DNA from: Enterococcus gilvus ATCC BAA-350
GTDB taxonomy: Bacteria; Bacillota; Bacilli; Lactobacillales; Enterococcaceae
Assembly (NCBI RefSeq): GCF_000407545.1
Contig: NZ_ASWH01000001.1
Location: forward strand, 1,503,501-1,567,500
DNA: 64,000 nucleotides
Direction of reading: 5' to 3'
Of the stretch, positions 26,115-35,198 are shown in pieces; positions within the stretch are counted from its first letter, which is position 1; each line of letters starts with the position of its first letter. The position numbers and the translations under genes were made by a program. The notes under the pieces were generated by a model that worked only from the letters and a program-made list of their open reading frames with translations, searched no databases and was not told the DNA's origin.

Positions 26115-27575
26115 TTGGGAATTATTGAGCAAATTATCTTTCTTATTTTTATCGCCAATGCTATAGGGGCGATTATCACCGTTTTCCGTAAACCACGGAA
26201 TATTACTACAATTTGGGCATGGCTTTTGACCTTGATTTTTTTACCGGTCATTGGTTTTTTGATTTACGCTTTTTGTGGGCGAGGAATTGACGGGGAAACG
26301 ATGTACCGTTTTGAACAAGAGGATGAAAAAAAGATAAAAGAAATCAACGAAATCATCCAGCAAGACAACCGTCACGTGGACTACAACGAGCCCGAACAAT
26401 TGTATCCAGCAGCAACGTCGCTAGTCAAATACTTTAAAAACTTAGATGAGTCGCCGCTTGCGATTCGAAATGAGGTTGAATTTTTCTTAGATGGTACAGA
26501 AAAATTTGAGCACTTGTTTCAGGATTTACGCAAGGCTCAAAGCTCGATCCACGTTGAATACTATGCTTTTTTTAATGATCGAATCGGAAATCGCTTTATG
26601 CGTATTTTGGAAGAAAAAGCAGCAGAAGGTATTGAAGTACGAATGATCTATGATCCATGGGGCTCGCCAAAGACAAATAAAAAATTTTTTGAAACGCTGA
26701 TTCAAAATGGCGGAAAAGTCACACCGTTTATCACCTCTAAAAATATTTTAGCTAAAACTCGCTTAAACTATCACTTGCATCGAAAAATAGTGGTGGTGGA
26801 CGGACAAATCGGATGGACCGGTGGTTTCAACGTAGGCGATCAATATTTGGGGGAGTCAGAGCGTTTTGGTAAATGGCGGGATACACATGGTCGAATTGAA
26901 GGAACGGGGAGCTTCACTTTGCAGGAAGTCTTCATTCGTGACTGGAATGCATCTGTCTCTAATAAAGCAGACCGGATGGCTTATTTGCCGGAGTATTTTA
27001 TGCTGCCCCAACGCCAAATTAAAAAAGGCGTCCCAATGCAGATTGTAGCAGATGGTCCTGATTCGAGCGAACAGATTATCAAAGATGGCTTTGTTCGCTT
27101 AATTTTAGCGGCTGAAAAAAGCGTGTGGATTCAAAGCCCGTACCTTGTACCTGATGAAACGATGATTTCAGCGATTTTAATTGCTGTCCGCTCGGGCATT
27201 GATGTTCGAATTATGATTCCTAACATGCCGGATCATCCATTTATTTATCGCGCAACTCAGTATTATGCGAATTATCTGCACCAGCGCGGCGTAAAGATCT
27301 ACCATTATGCAGATGGATTCATTCATTCTAAAACAATTGTTGTTGATGATGAATTAGCCACTTTTGGTTCAACAAACCAAGATATTCGTAGCTATGAATT
27401 AAACTTTGAAGTGAGCAGCTTCATCTATGATCCAGAAATTGCGCAGTTATTTCGCAAAATTTTTGAAGAGGATATGGAAGATTGTATCGAATTAACAGAT
27501 GAAATGATTGCCAATCAATCTCACTGGTTGAATTTCAAGCAACGTTTCTCTCGCTTACTATCACCCGTTTTATAA
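26115..27575 (+). CDS. cls: Cardiolipin synthase
   Basis: Phospholipase-D-superfamily membrane enzyme that joins two phosphatidylglycerols into cardiolipin. Two N-terminal membrane helices (about residues 2-22 and 33-54) are followed by two HKD catalytic motifs: HLHRKIVVVDG...GGFN near residue 217 and HSKTIVVDDELATFGSTNQD near 397. The TTG at 26115 is chosen because AGAGGGG lies just upstream; the longer frame from 26040 would begin upstream of the TATAAT box. This gives 486 residues, the usual length. The stop overlaps that of the convergent RNase HI-like gene by 6 bases, and no terminator is visible. Confidence 0.94.
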   Translation: MGIIEQIIFLIFIANAIGAIITVFRKPRNITTIWAWLLTLIFLPVIGFLIYAFCGRGIDGETMYRFEQEDEKKIKEINEIIQQDNRHVDYNEPEQLYPAATSLVKYFKNLDESPLAIRNEVEFFLDGTEKFEHLFQDLRKAQSSIHVEYYAFFNDRIGNRFMRILEEKAAEGIEVRMIYDPWGSPKTNKKFFETLIQNGGKVTPFITSKNILAKTRLNYHLHRKIVVVDGQIGWTGGFNVGDQYLGESERFGKWRDTHGRIEGTGSFTLQEVFIRDWNASVSNKADRMAYLPEYFMLPQRQIKKGVPMQIVADGPDSSEQIIKDGFVRLILAAEKSVWIQSPYLVPDETMISAILIAVRSGIDVRIMIPNMPDHPFIYRATQYYANYLHQRGVKIYHYADGFIHSKTIVVDDELATFGSTNQDIRSYELNFEVSSFIYDPEIAQLFRKIFEEDMEDCIELTDEMIANQSHWLNFKQRFSRLLSPVL

Positions 27576-27956
27576 CTCTTTACGTAAACCTTGGCGGGCA
27601 AGATTGTCCGCCCCTTTATTTTTGGCTTCAGGAATCCATTGAAGAATCAATAATGGAAAAAGTGGCGCAAGTTCATTAAACTCTGATAAATATGGTAAGA
27701 AGAGCTTGTTTTTTGTTTGTCCTTGGTCTAAAATTTTTATTGCGGTTTTACTATCTGAATAGAGCAAAACAGATTGGTCATTTAGTTGATGATCAACTAA
27801 ATAGTTCAATGCGTAAAGAATGACAGCAAGCTCAGCCTGATGGTTATTTTTTTCTGTCATTGGAATTGCCAACTGTTTTTGTTTATCAGAAATAATAACG
27901 ATGCCGCCGCCGCTTCTTTCTAAATTTGTGGCTGCATCGGTAAAAATTTTTAACAT
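27570..27956 (-). CDS. RNase HI-like protein
   Basis: A 128-residue ribonuclease H-fold protein. The acidic active-site pattern is present: Asp in KIFTDAAT (residue 7), Glu in HQAELAV, Asp in YSDSKTA and Asp in GADNLARQG. The overall look is that of the short RNase HI-like family of Firmicutes (YpdQ/YpeP type), some members of which lack RNase H activity, so activity is not assured. Start ATG 27956 follows AAAGGATG; the upstream extension to 28031 runs into the divergent ebsA and is rejected. Confidence 0.82.
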   Translation of the reverse strand: MLKIFTDAATNLERSGGGIVIISDKQKQLAIPMTEKNNHQAELAVILYALNYLVDHQLNDQSVLLYSDSKTAIKILDQGQTKNKLFLPYLSEFNELAPLFPLLILQWIPEAKNKGADNLARQGLRKEL

Positions 27957-27991
27957 TATTATCATCCTTTTTTTAGAGTAGGAGTATACAA

Positions 27992-28414
27992 ATGAAAAAA
28001 AAACGCTATTTTTGGCAGCCTGAGCTATCAATTAGCATTATTTATTGGTCAATCACTTTTATCATTCTTTTTTATGGATTAATTTTGACCTTGGAAAAAA
28101 CGCATCCTTATCTAAAGGGTAATATTTTCATCGGACTGTTTCTTTTATTTGGCGTTGTTGGTCTTCATCGCTATTTAACGATGGACGAATCGGGTATAAA
28201 AATTCGCTTTGCCAGAGTCTGGCGTCGTGAGACCGTTCTTAGAGAGCACATCGATTATCTAACTCTTTGTAAAGATGGTGTGATCATCCAACGAAAAGGA
28301 CTCAGTGGTGCATCTTTTCATTTCGCCATGCGAAAAAAAAGAAGGACAGCATTTATCAAAGACTTTAAAGCATTCTATCCTGAGATCGAGGTAAAAGAAC
28401 ATACTGAAAGCTAA
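27992..28414 (+). CDS. ebsA: EbsA-family membrane protein
   Basis: A 140-residue protein strongly resembling enterococcal EbsA, encoded in a locus first described as affecting aggregation-substance binding in E. faecalis; its molecular role is unclear. MKKKRYFWQPELSISIIYWS is a typical start. Two membrane helices lie at about residues 15-33 and 43-60, and the C-terminal half has a PH-like beta-rich pattern (GIKIRFARVWRRETVLREHIDYL). ATG follows GTAGGAG. The start is only 35 bp from the divergent RNase HI-like gene, so its promoter must be in or next to that gene. Confidence 0.85.
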   Translation: MKKKRYFWQPELSISIIYWSITFIILFYGLILTLEKTHPYLKGNIFIGLFLLFGVVGLHRYLTMDESGIKIRFARVWRRETVLREHIDYLTLCKDGVIIQRKGLSGASFHFAMRKKRRTAFIKDFKAFYPEIEVKEHTES

Positions 28415-28457
28415 CGGCTCGTAAATTTATTGAATTAACAAGATAGCTAGCATTACT

Positions 28458-28507
28458 AAATAAACGAAAAGATCAGCCGCAACTGATCTTTTCGTTTATT
28501 TCTTTTT
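28458..28507 (+). terminator. Shared terminator between ebsA and the csp gene
   Basis: AAATAAACGAAAAGATCAG (28458-28476), loop CCGCAA, then its complement (28483-28501) followed by CTTTTTT: a 19-bp perfect stem. The csp stop codon lies inside the right arm. Confidence 0.92.
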
Positions 28508-28696
28508 TACGTGAGCTGCTTGCATTCCGCGAGCACCTTCTACAATCACAAATTCAACTTCGTCTCCAGGTTCCAACGTTTTGATTCCCTCATCCTCAAT
28601 AGCGGTGAAGTGAACAAAAACTTCTTGATTTTCTTCATAGGTAATAAATCCATACCCTTTTTTCTCATCAAACCATTTTACAGTGCCTTTATTCAT
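28496..28696 (-). CDS. Cold-shock protein (CspA family)
   Basis: A 66-residue single-stranded nucleic-acid-binding OB-fold protein acting as an RNA chaperone. [19 protein letters not shown] contains RNP1 (KGYGFI), and VFVHFTAI is RNP2. The start at 28696 gives the standard length; AAAGGGG lies upstream. A TATAAT (plus strand 28728-28733, reverse) with a weak TTCGCA element upstream is the likely promoter. The stop codon is embedded in the shared terminator. Confidence 0.96.
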   Translation of the reverse strand: MNKGTVKWFDEKKGYGFITYEENQEVFVHFTAIEDEGIKTLEPGDEVEFVIVEGARGMQAAHVKKK

Positions 28697-28870
28697 TAAA
28701 CAACACCCCTTTGTCATTGCTGGTTTTATTATACGTGATGGAAACGAAAATTGCGAATCAATAAGATTCCCAGATCTAAGTGCTGTTTTTCTCGAAAAAA
28801 TTCGTTATAATAAGAAGGAACGAATAAAAAAGTGTGTTTTTCTGAGTAACGTTCGGGAAAGGGAGTTTTT

Positions 28871-30544
28871 ATGAAATCTGATATCGAAATATCTCAAGCA
28901 ACAACTTTAGCATCAATAACTGAAGTTGCGGAAAAAATCAATTTATCCTTTGATGATCTTGAACTACATGGTAAATATAAAGCAAAAATTGAGTTTGATG
29001 CTTTAGAACGGATGAAAAAGAACCCAGAAGGAAAACTAATCCTTGTGACGTCTATCAACCCTACTCCAGCCGGAGAAGGGAAATCAACAGTAACAATTGG
29101 TTTAGGAGATGCATTAAATAAAATCGGTAAAAAAACAGTAATTGCATTGCGTGAGCCTTCCTTAGGTCCAGTTATGGGGATCAAAGGGGGAGCGACTGGC
29201 GGCGGCTATGCTCAAGTGCTGCCAATGGAAGATATCAATTTGCATTTTACCGGAGATATGCACGCAATCACAACGGCCAATAATGCTTTATCAGCCTTAT
29301 TGGATAACCATATTCACCAGGGAAATGAATTGAATATCGACGCGCGTCGTGTGATTTGGAAACGTGTCGTCGATCTTAATGACCGTGAGTTACGACACAT
29401 CACTGTTGGCTTAGGTGGGCCGATCAATGGAGTTCCTCGTGAGGACGGTTTTGACATCACAGTTGCTAGTGAAATCATGGCAATTCTATGTCTTTCCACA
29501 GGCATCGATGACTTAAAACGTCGTCTTTCAAATATTGTTGTAGCCTATACATTTGATCGCGAACCGATTACGGTAGGAGACTTAAAAGTCGAAGGAGCTT
29601 TGGCGCTTGTTTTAAAGGATGCGATCAAACCCAACCTCGTACAGACAATCTATCAGACACCTGCTTTTGTTCATGGTGGCCCATTCGCTAATATCGCTCA
29701 TGGATGCAACAGTATTTTAGCGACACGAGCTGCACTACATTGCGGCGATTATGTTGTCACTGAAGCAGGGTTTGGTGCTGATCTTGGTGGTGAAAAATTC
29801 CTAGATATCAAAGTTCCAAGTTTAGGGAAAGCTCCAGACGCTGTGGTCATCGTTGCCACAATACGTGCACTGAAAATGCATGGCGGGGTGGCTAAAACAG
29901 ACTTAAGTGCTGAAAATTTGGATGCATTGAAAAAAGGCTTCAGTAATCTGGCTAAGCATATTCGCAACATGAGAAAGTACGGATTGCCGGTTGTTGTAGC
30001 AATCAACGAATTTATCAGTGATACAGATAAAGAGATTGCGCTACTGAAAGAGCTTTGCCAGCAAGAAGATGTTAAGGTTGAGTTAGCAAGCGTATGGGAA
30101 AAAGGTCCAGACGGTGGCATCGAATTAGCTGAGACTGTAGTAGAGACTATTGCCAAAGAAGAAAACAACTTTCATTCGATTTTCAGCAGAGACCATGATG
30201 ATCTTAGCGAGAAAATTGAAACGATTGTACGTGAAATCTATGGCGGAAACGACGTAATCTATAGCAAGAAAGCCCAACAGCAATTAGCCAGCTTTAAGAA
30301 ATACGGCTGGGACCGTTTGCCAGTATGTATGGCTAAAACACAGTATTCTTTGTCAGACGATCCAAGTAAATTAGGCGCGCCAATCGATTTTGATGTAACG
30401 ATCAGAGAATTCGTACCTAAAATCGGTGCCGGATTCGTTGTGGCTTTGACAGGTGATGTTATGACAATGCCTGGATTACCAAAAAAACCCGCAGCATTAA
30501 ATATGGATGTTGACAATGACGGCAATGCCGTTGGCTTATTCTAG
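28871..30544 (+). CDS. fhs: Formate--tetrahydrofolate ligase
   Basis: Joins formate to tetrahydrofolate with ATP, making 10-formyl-THF for purine and initiator-tRNA synthesis. The 557-residue product has the P-loop [18 protein letters not shown] near residue 60, [22 protein letters not shown] near 95, [17 protein letters not shown] near 135 and the C-terminal [18 protein letters not shown] follows GGGAAAGGGAG. TATAAT at 28806-28811 is the likely -10; a clear -35 is missing. Monocistronic, followed by a terminator. Confidence 0.97.
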   Translation: MKSDIEISQATTLASITEVAEKINLSFDDLELHGKYKAKIEFDALERMKKNPEGKLILVTSINPTPAGEGKSTVTIGLGDALNKIGKKTVIALREPSLGPVMGIKGGATGGGYAQVLPMEDINLHFTGDMHAITTANNALSALLDNHIHQGNELNIDARRVIWKRVVDLNDRELRHITVGLGGPINGVPREDGFDITVASEIMAILCLSTGIDDLKRRLSNIVVAYTFDREPITVGDLKVEGALALVLKDAIKPNLVQTIYQTPAFVHGGPFANIAHGCNSILATRAALHCGDYVVTEAGFGADLGGEKFLDIKVPSLGKAPDAVVIVATIRALKMHGGVAKTDLSAENLDALKKGFSNLAKHIRNMRKYGLPVVVAINEFISDTDKEIALLKELCQQEDVKVELASVWEKGPDGGIELAETVVETIAKEENNFHSIFSRDHDDLSEKIETIVREIYGGNDVIYSKKAQQQLASFKKYGWDRLPVCMAKTQYSLSDDPSKLGAPIDFDVTIREFVPKIGAGFVVALTGDVMTMPGLPKKPAALNMDVDNDGNAVGLF

Positions 30545-30555
30545 ATTTTTCATTT

Positions 30556-30608
30556 GATAAAAAGAGCAAACACTCCTTTCTAATGAGTATTTGCTCTTTT
30601 TTTGTATA
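30556..30608 (+). terminator. fhs terminator
   Basis: AAAAAGAGCAAACACTC, loop CTTTCTAAT, GAGTATTTGCTCTTTTTTT: a 16-17-bp stem with a T-run. Confidence 0.92.
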
Positions 30609-30621
30609 TTATTCTCCGTTA

Positions 30622-30734
30622 TTGCATATTATATCAAAAATAGACGAAATTATTTATAAAAAACCATTGACTTGTATAAACACTCCACGTATAATCATCA
30701 GAAATAGCAGTGTTCTAATCGTATTATTATGCAA
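30622..30734 (+). promoter_or_regulatory. arg promoter with candidate ArgR boxes
   Basis: TTGACT (30667-30672), 17-base spacer, TATAAT (30690-30695) is a near-consensus promoter. Two similar motifs flank it: TTGCATATTATATCAA at 30622-30637 on the plus strand and TTGCATAATAATAC at 30734-30721 on the minus strand. Their shared TTGCATAWTAWT core resembles half of an ARG box, as bound by ArgR/AhrC repressors. The assignment to ArgR is inference. Confidence 0.6.
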
Positions 30735-30752
30735 CTGCAAGGAGGGATTAAT

Positions 30753-31784
30753 ATGAACGTTTCGATTATCGGGGTGACAGGCTATAGTGGTATAGAATTG
30801 GTACGCATCCTACTACAGCATCCAAATGTAACAATCAGTTCGATTCACAGTCACTCTCAAAACGGTAAAGATATTGATGAATATTTGCCGCATCTTAATC
30901 GTCTATTGGACCTTCCTTTAGAACCTATAGATCCTATTAAAATTATGGAAAAGGCTGACCTTGTTTTCTTTGCTACTCCTTCAGGGATTTCGAAGGAAAT
31001 TGCAACAGTTTTTATAGAAGCAAATTTTCCAGTGATCGATCTTTCAGGGGATTTTCGTTTAAAGGCGAATGGGCAATATGAAAAATGGTATAAAAATTCA
31101 AGCGCACCCTACGAACTTTTACAAGACGCTCATTACGGATTGGCAGATTTTTATGCAAGTCCCTCTTCAAACTTGATTGCTAATCCTGGTTGTTATGCAA
31201 CAGGAACTTTACTTTCATTAGCCCCATTAGTGCAAGAGGAAATCATTGAGGAAAACTCCATCATCGTGGACGCGAAGTCGGGCCTATCGGGGGCAGGGAA
31301 AAATTTATCGGAATCAAGCCATTTCGTAAACAGCAATGAAAATATGACACTTTATAAAATGAATAGTCATCAGCACATTCCGGAAATTATGCAGCAACTA
31401 AAGAAATGGAACACGCATATCCCAGCTATTCAGTTTTCAACCTCATTGATTCCAGTGACGCGAGGAATCTTTATTACGACTTACGCACAGAGTAAGGAAA
31501 AACTGACCCAAGAAACGCTTTTGAACTTATTTCAACGATTTTATCAATCGAAACCTTTTGTTCGAATGCAAGAGCAAAATAGTTATCCTAATTTGCGTCA
31601 AATTATCGGTTCAAATTATTGTGATATCGGGGTCGCTTACAACGAAGTCACGAATATCATTACTGTTGTCACTGTTTTAGACAACTTGGTTAAAGGAGCG
31701 GCTGGACAAGCTGTTCATAATCTCAATCATTTAGCGGGCTGGCCAGAAACGACTGGATTGAAACTAGTCCCTATTTACCCTTAA
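30753..31784 (+). CDS. argC: N-acetyl-gamma-glutamyl-phosphate reductase
   Basis: Third step of arginine/ornithine synthesis: NADPH reduction of N-acetylglutamyl phosphate. The 343-residue product has the NADP-binding GVTGYSGIELVRIL near residue 6 and the catalytic Cys in NPGCYATG near residue 145, with GLSGAGK and HQHIPEI in the C-terminal domain. The ATG at 30753 follows AAGGAGGGA; an in-frame start at 30729 is too close to that site's 5' side. First gene of argCJBD. Confidence 0.95.
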   Translation: MNVSIIGVTGYSGIELVRILLQHPNVTISSIHSHSQNGKDIDEYLPHLNRLLDLPLEPIDPIKIMEKADLVFFATPSGISKEIATVFIEANFPVIDLSGDFRLKANGQYEKWYKNSSAPYELLQDAHYGLADFYASPSSNLIANPGCYATGTLLSLAPLVQEEIIEENSIIVDAKSGLSGAGKNLSESSHFVNSNENMTLYKMNSHQHIPEIMQQLKKWNTHIPAIQFSTSLIPVTRGIFITTYAQSKEKLTQETLLNLFQRFYQSKPFVRMQEQNSYPNLRQIIGSNYCDIGVAYNEVTNIITVVTVLDNLVKGAAGQAVHNLNHLAGWPETTGLKLVPIYP

Positions 31785-31804
31785 AAAAGTCGGAGAGTGA
31801 AAAT

Positions 31805-32998
31805 ATGAATGTCATTGAAGGAACAATCGCCAGCCCAAAAGGATTTTTAGCTGCTGGATTACACTCAGGATTAAAAAAAGAAAAGAAAGATTTAGCTATG
31901 ATTTATTCAGTGATACCGGCAAATGCTGCGGCGGTCTATACGACGAATCAAGTTAAAGCAGCGCCGATTTATGTTACGAAAGATGCAATGTTGGATCATC
32001 AAATCCAAGCAGTCATCGTCAATTCCGGGATTGCCAATGCTTGTACTGGGAAAATCGGACTGGAAAACGCAAAGAAGATGCAAGAGTTTGCAGGAACTCA
32101 TCTTAAGATACCCCAGGAAACGATCGCTGTTGCTTCGACTGGCGTCATTGGTAAGCAATTACCGATGGAAATAATTGAAGCGGGAATCAATAAAATTGAC
32201 CTAGAAAGTCAAGACCCCTATGCCTTTCATGAGGCAATCTTGACGACGGATACAAGTACAAAGGAAATCGTAGTGGAAGAAGAAATCAATGGTCAGATCG
32301 TCACAATGGCCGGTGTGGCAAAAGGATCAGGAATGATTCATCCGAATATGGCAACAATGCTAGCCTTTATTACGACAGATGCACAGATTTCCAGTGACCT
32401 TCTACAGGAAATTTTAGCAGATAAAACGGAGACAACCTTTAATCAGATTACTGTGGATGGTGATACTTCTACCAATGATATGGTCTTAGTTATGGCAAAT
32501 GGATTAGCAGAAAATCCCGTTATTGAAAAAAATACAGATGCTCACGAAAAGTTCGTTGCGATGCTTCAATTAGTGAGCGAGACATTAGCAAAAATGATCG
32601 CAAAAGATGGCGAAGGGGCAACAAAACTGATTGAAGTTCAAGTAAAAGGTGCGATGAACGACAGTGAAGCTCGTCTAGTAGCGAAGAAAGTAGTCGGTTC
32701 AAGCTTAGTAAAAACGGCGATGTTTGGTGAAGACCCCAACTGGGGCAGAATCATTTGTGCTGTAGGGTATGCCGGATCGCATACTGATCCGGAAAAGATC
32801 AATATGTGGATCGGAGAGCAGCAATTATTGAATCATAGTCAGCCACAAGAATTCGACGAAGTTGCTATGAAGAAAACGTTGGAACAAGAAAAAATTTGCA
32901 TTACTGTGGATTTGACGATTGGCGAAGCGATGGGAAAAGCTTGGGGTTGCGATCTAACGTACAAATATGTAGAAGTCAACGCTTTGTACCATACATAA
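31805..32998 (+). CDS. argJ: Glutamate N-acetyltransferase / amino-acid acetyltransferase ArgJ
   Basis: Transfers acetyl from N-acetylornithine to glutamate (and may use acetyl-CoA for the first acetylation), allowing a cyclic ornithine pathway; this fits the absence of argE here. The 397-residue precursor self-cleaves before the Thr in GMIHPNMATMLAFITTDA (near residue 190) into alpha and beta chains. The family's DGDTSTNDM motif is also present. ATG follows GGAGAGTG, 20 bp after argC. Confidence 0.95.
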   Translation: MNVIEGTIASPKGFLAAGLHSGLKKEKKDLAMIYSVIPANAAAVYTTNQVKAAPIYVTKDAMLDHQIQAVIVNSGIANACTGKIGLENAKKMQEFAGTHLKIPQETIAVASTGVIGKQLPMEIIEAGINKIDLESQDPYAFHEAILTTDTSTKEIVVEEEINGQIVTMAGVAKGSGMIHPNMATMLAFITTDAQISSDLLQEILADKTETTFNQITVDGDTSTNDMVLVMANGLAENPVIEKNTDAHEKFVAMLQLVSETLAKMIAKDGEGATKLIEVQVKGAMNDSEARLVAKKVVGSSLVKTAMFGEDPNWGRIICAVGYAGSHTDPEKINMWIGEQQLLNHSQPQEFDEVAMKKTLEQEKICITVDLTIGEAMGKAWGCDLTYKYVEVNALYHT

Positions 32999-33036
32999 GC
33001 AAACAAAGATCTTAAAGGGATAAAGGAGCGAGTAGA

Positions 33037-33786
33037 ATGAGTAAAATTGTCGTAAAGATTGGCGGTGTCGCCAGTGATAATCTAACGACCGATTTTTTTA
33101 AACAGATTCGGCAGTGGGAGACACAAGGGCATGAGATCATCATTGTTCATGGTGGCGGCTATTACATCACAGAAATGATGGAGCGCTTAAATATTCCTGT
33201 ATTGATCAAAGATGGTCTACGGGTTACTACGGAACAGGCGCTAAAAGTGACTCAAATGGTCTTGATTGGTCAAGTACAGCCAGGTATTACGACTTTGTTC
33301 CAGCAGAATGGATTTGCTACGATTGGACTCAACGCTTCTTGTGATAATTTGATTCAAGGGCAAGTTATCGATTATGAAAAGCTAGGCTATGTCGGTGAAA
33401 TTACGGATGTCAATCCTGCTTCCGTCGAGAACGTCCTTAACAAAAATTATATTCCGATTATCGCTCCGTTAGGGATGACAGTTGGTGGGCAATGGTTGAA
33501 TGTTAATGCGGATGATACTGCATGCAAGATCGCGGAAGCAATTGGTGCTGATGCACTCTTTCTATTAACGGATGTTCCAGGTGTGAAGCACTCTGATCAA
33601 TGGCTTGAAAAACTATTTGTTTCTGATATTGAACAATTAAAGATAGAAAAAGTCATTTCAGGCGGAATGATCCCTAAACTTGAGAGTGCTATTAATGCTC
33701 TTGAAAATGGTGTATCAAAAGTTCATATTACAAACTGCATCGAAAAGGACGGTACAGTGATCACAAAGGAGGAGGTTTTTGCATGA
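33037..33786 (+). CDS. argB: N-acetylglutamate kinase
   Basis: Phosphorylates N-acetylglutamate, the usual feedback-controlled step. The 249-residue amino-acid-kinase-fold protein has KIGGVASDN near the start, IIVHGGGYYITE near residue 38, NVNADDTACKIAEA near 155 and LLTDVPGVKH near 177. It is short at both ends relative to arginine-sensitive kinases, which carry an extra N-terminal helix, so it may be arginine-insensitive (inference). ATG follows AAAGGAG and its end overlaps argD by 4 bases. Confidence 0.94.
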   Translation: MSKIVVKIGGVASDNLTTDFFKQIRQWETQGHEIIIVHGGGYYITEMMERLNIPVLIKDGLRVTTEQALKVTQMVLIGQVQPGITTLFQQNGFATIGLNASCDNLIQGQVIDYEKLGYVGEITDVNPASVENVLNKNYIPIIAPLGMTVGGQWLNVNADDTACKIAEAIGADALFLLTDVPGVKHSDQWLEKLFVSDIEQLKIEKVISGGMIPKLESAINALENGVSKVHITNCIEKDGTVITKEEVFA

Positions 33787-34928
33787 GTCATTTGTTTCCC
33801 AACTACGCTCGTGATTCAATTGATCTTGTTGATGGCTCAGGCAGTTACGTGTACGATCAACAAGGAAACAGGTATTTAGATTTTATGAGTGGCATCGCCG
33901 TCAGCAATCTTGGTCATAAGCATCCGGTAGTCACAAAGGCGTTGGCGGATCAGGCGGATAAGATTTGGCATAGCTCTAATCTCTATTCCAGCAATTTACA
34001 AGAATCTCTTGCTGAAAAGCTGACAGCTGAAAAAGATTACTTAGCCTTTTTCTGCAATAGTGGAACTGAGGCAAATGAAGCAGCGATCAAATTAGCTAGA
34101 AAAGCGACAGGACGACCGAATATTTTAAGTTTTGAACAGTCTTTCCACGGCCGTACATACGGTGCATTGAGCGCGACAGGTCAACCGGCGTTACAAGAAG
34201 GTTTTTTTCCAATCGTCGAAGGTTTTAATTATCTTCCTTACAATCAGCTTGAGCCCTTAAAAGAACACTTGAACGAAAATGTTGCCGCAGTCATGCTAGA
34301 GGTTATCCAAGGTGAAGGAGGCATTGTACCAGCTGAGGAAAAATGGTTGCAAGCTGTAGAGCGTCTGTGCAAAGAAAACGGCAGCCTATTGATCATTGAT
34401 GAGATTCAAACAGGGTTGGGGAGAACAGGAACCTTTTTCGCGTTTGAACAGTATCAGATTGAACCAGATATCATCACTATTGCCAAAGCCTTAGCCAATG
34501 GTATCCCTGTAGGTGCAATGTTAGGAAAAGCAACACTTGGCACAGCTTTTGGCCCGGGTTCTCATGGGACAACGTTTGGCGGAAATAATTTAGCCATGAA
34601 CGTCGCAAATGCAGTCGTGTCGGAAATTGGTCAACCCAACTTTTTAAATTCAGTAGTGGAAAAAGGCAATTTTTTGATGGAAGCATTGTGTTCGATGAAA
34701 GAGCATTCGAGCAAGGTACTCGACATACGTGGGAAAGGCTTAATGGTAGGCATTGAGCTTGATACTCCCGAAACGCTGCAGTGGGCAATACAAGAATTAA
34801 AGAAGCAAAACCTGCTAGCAATTAAAGCGGGAAAAAATGTTTTACGCTTATTACCGCCTTTAACGATTTCTCAAGAGGAACTGGCGGATGGTATAACGAT
34901 CATTCATTCTGTATTGAATCAATCCTAA
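33783..34928 (+). CDS. argD: Acetylornithine aminotransferase
   Basis: PLP enzyme converting N-acetylglutamate semialdehyde to N-acetylornithine (381 residues). Seen: FMSGIAVSNLGHKHP, the PLP phosphate-binding FFCNSGTEANEAAIKLARK near residue 85, the Asp in LLIIDEIQTGLGRTG near 205 and the PLP Lys in TIAKALANGIPVGAM near 238. The start overlaps argB as ATGA, implying translational coupling. Last gene of the cluster; argF, argG and argH are not in this window. Confidence 0.95.
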   Translation: MSHLFPNYARDSIDLVDGSGSYVYDQQGNRYLDFMSGIAVSNLGHKHPVVTKALADQADKIWHSSNLYSSNLQESLAEKLTAEKDYLAFFCNSGTEANEAAIKLARKATGRPNILSFEQSFHGRTYGALSATGQPALQEGFFPIVEGFNYLPYNQLEPLKEHLNENVAAVMLEVIQGEGGIVPAEEKWLQAVERLCKENGSLLIIDEIQTGLGRTGTFFAFEQYQIEPDIITIAKALANGIPVGAMLGKATLGTAFGPGSHGTTFGGNNLAMNVANAVVSEIGQPNFLNSVVEKGNFLMEALCSMKEHSSKVLDIRGKGLMVGIELDTPETLQWAIQELKKQNLLAIKAGKNVLRLLPPLTISQEELADGITIIHSVLNQS

Positions 34929-34945
34929 TAAAAATACTTTCTATC

Positions 34946-34987
34946 AAAGCAACCTCAGTCCGTTCAAAATACTGAAGTTGCTTTTCG
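34946..34987 (+). terminator. argCJBD terminator
   Basis: AAAGCAACCTCAGT, loop CCGTTCAAAAT, ACTGAAGTTGCTTTT: a 14-bp stem with one G-U pair. Bases 34988-35130 hold no gene that I can see. Confidence 0.85.
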
Positions 34988-35132
34988 TATGTTTAAATAA
35001 GTATCTTTTGATGACCGGTGCTCTTTACAACTACTTGTCTGACCTTATTTGCAGGTTCACAGAATTCGAGACTAAAGTATGGATATCCTTAACTGTGTTA
35101 AAAGAACATTCTTGATTTCTTATGCCTCAGAC

Positions 35133-35161
35133 TTTCCAATGGCCTTTTTTTCACTTATACT
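35133..35161 (+). promoter_or_regulatory. Promoter of the CBS-domain gene (possibly lspA operon)
   Basis: TTTCCA (35133-35138), 17-base spacer, TATACT (35156-35161). Confidence 0.55.
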
Positions 35162-35198
35162 GGAGCTATCGGATTTTTAAAAGAAAAGGAGCAGCTGA

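Noticed and set aside
28848..28860. AACGTTCGGGAAA before fhs, resembling a PurR box in reverse.
   Set aside because: It overlaps the ribosome-binding site, is a single imperfect copy, and PurR boxes normally act in pairs or well upstream of the promoter. Not strong enough to call.
30673..30720. Possible arginine leader peptide ahead of argC.
   Set aside because: No short ORF with Arg codons and no terminator hairpin between the promoter and argC.
34988..35132. Gap after the arg terminator, checked for a degraded gene or small RNA.
   Set aside because: No frame with a ribosome-binding site, no hairpin with a T-run beyond the arg terminator.
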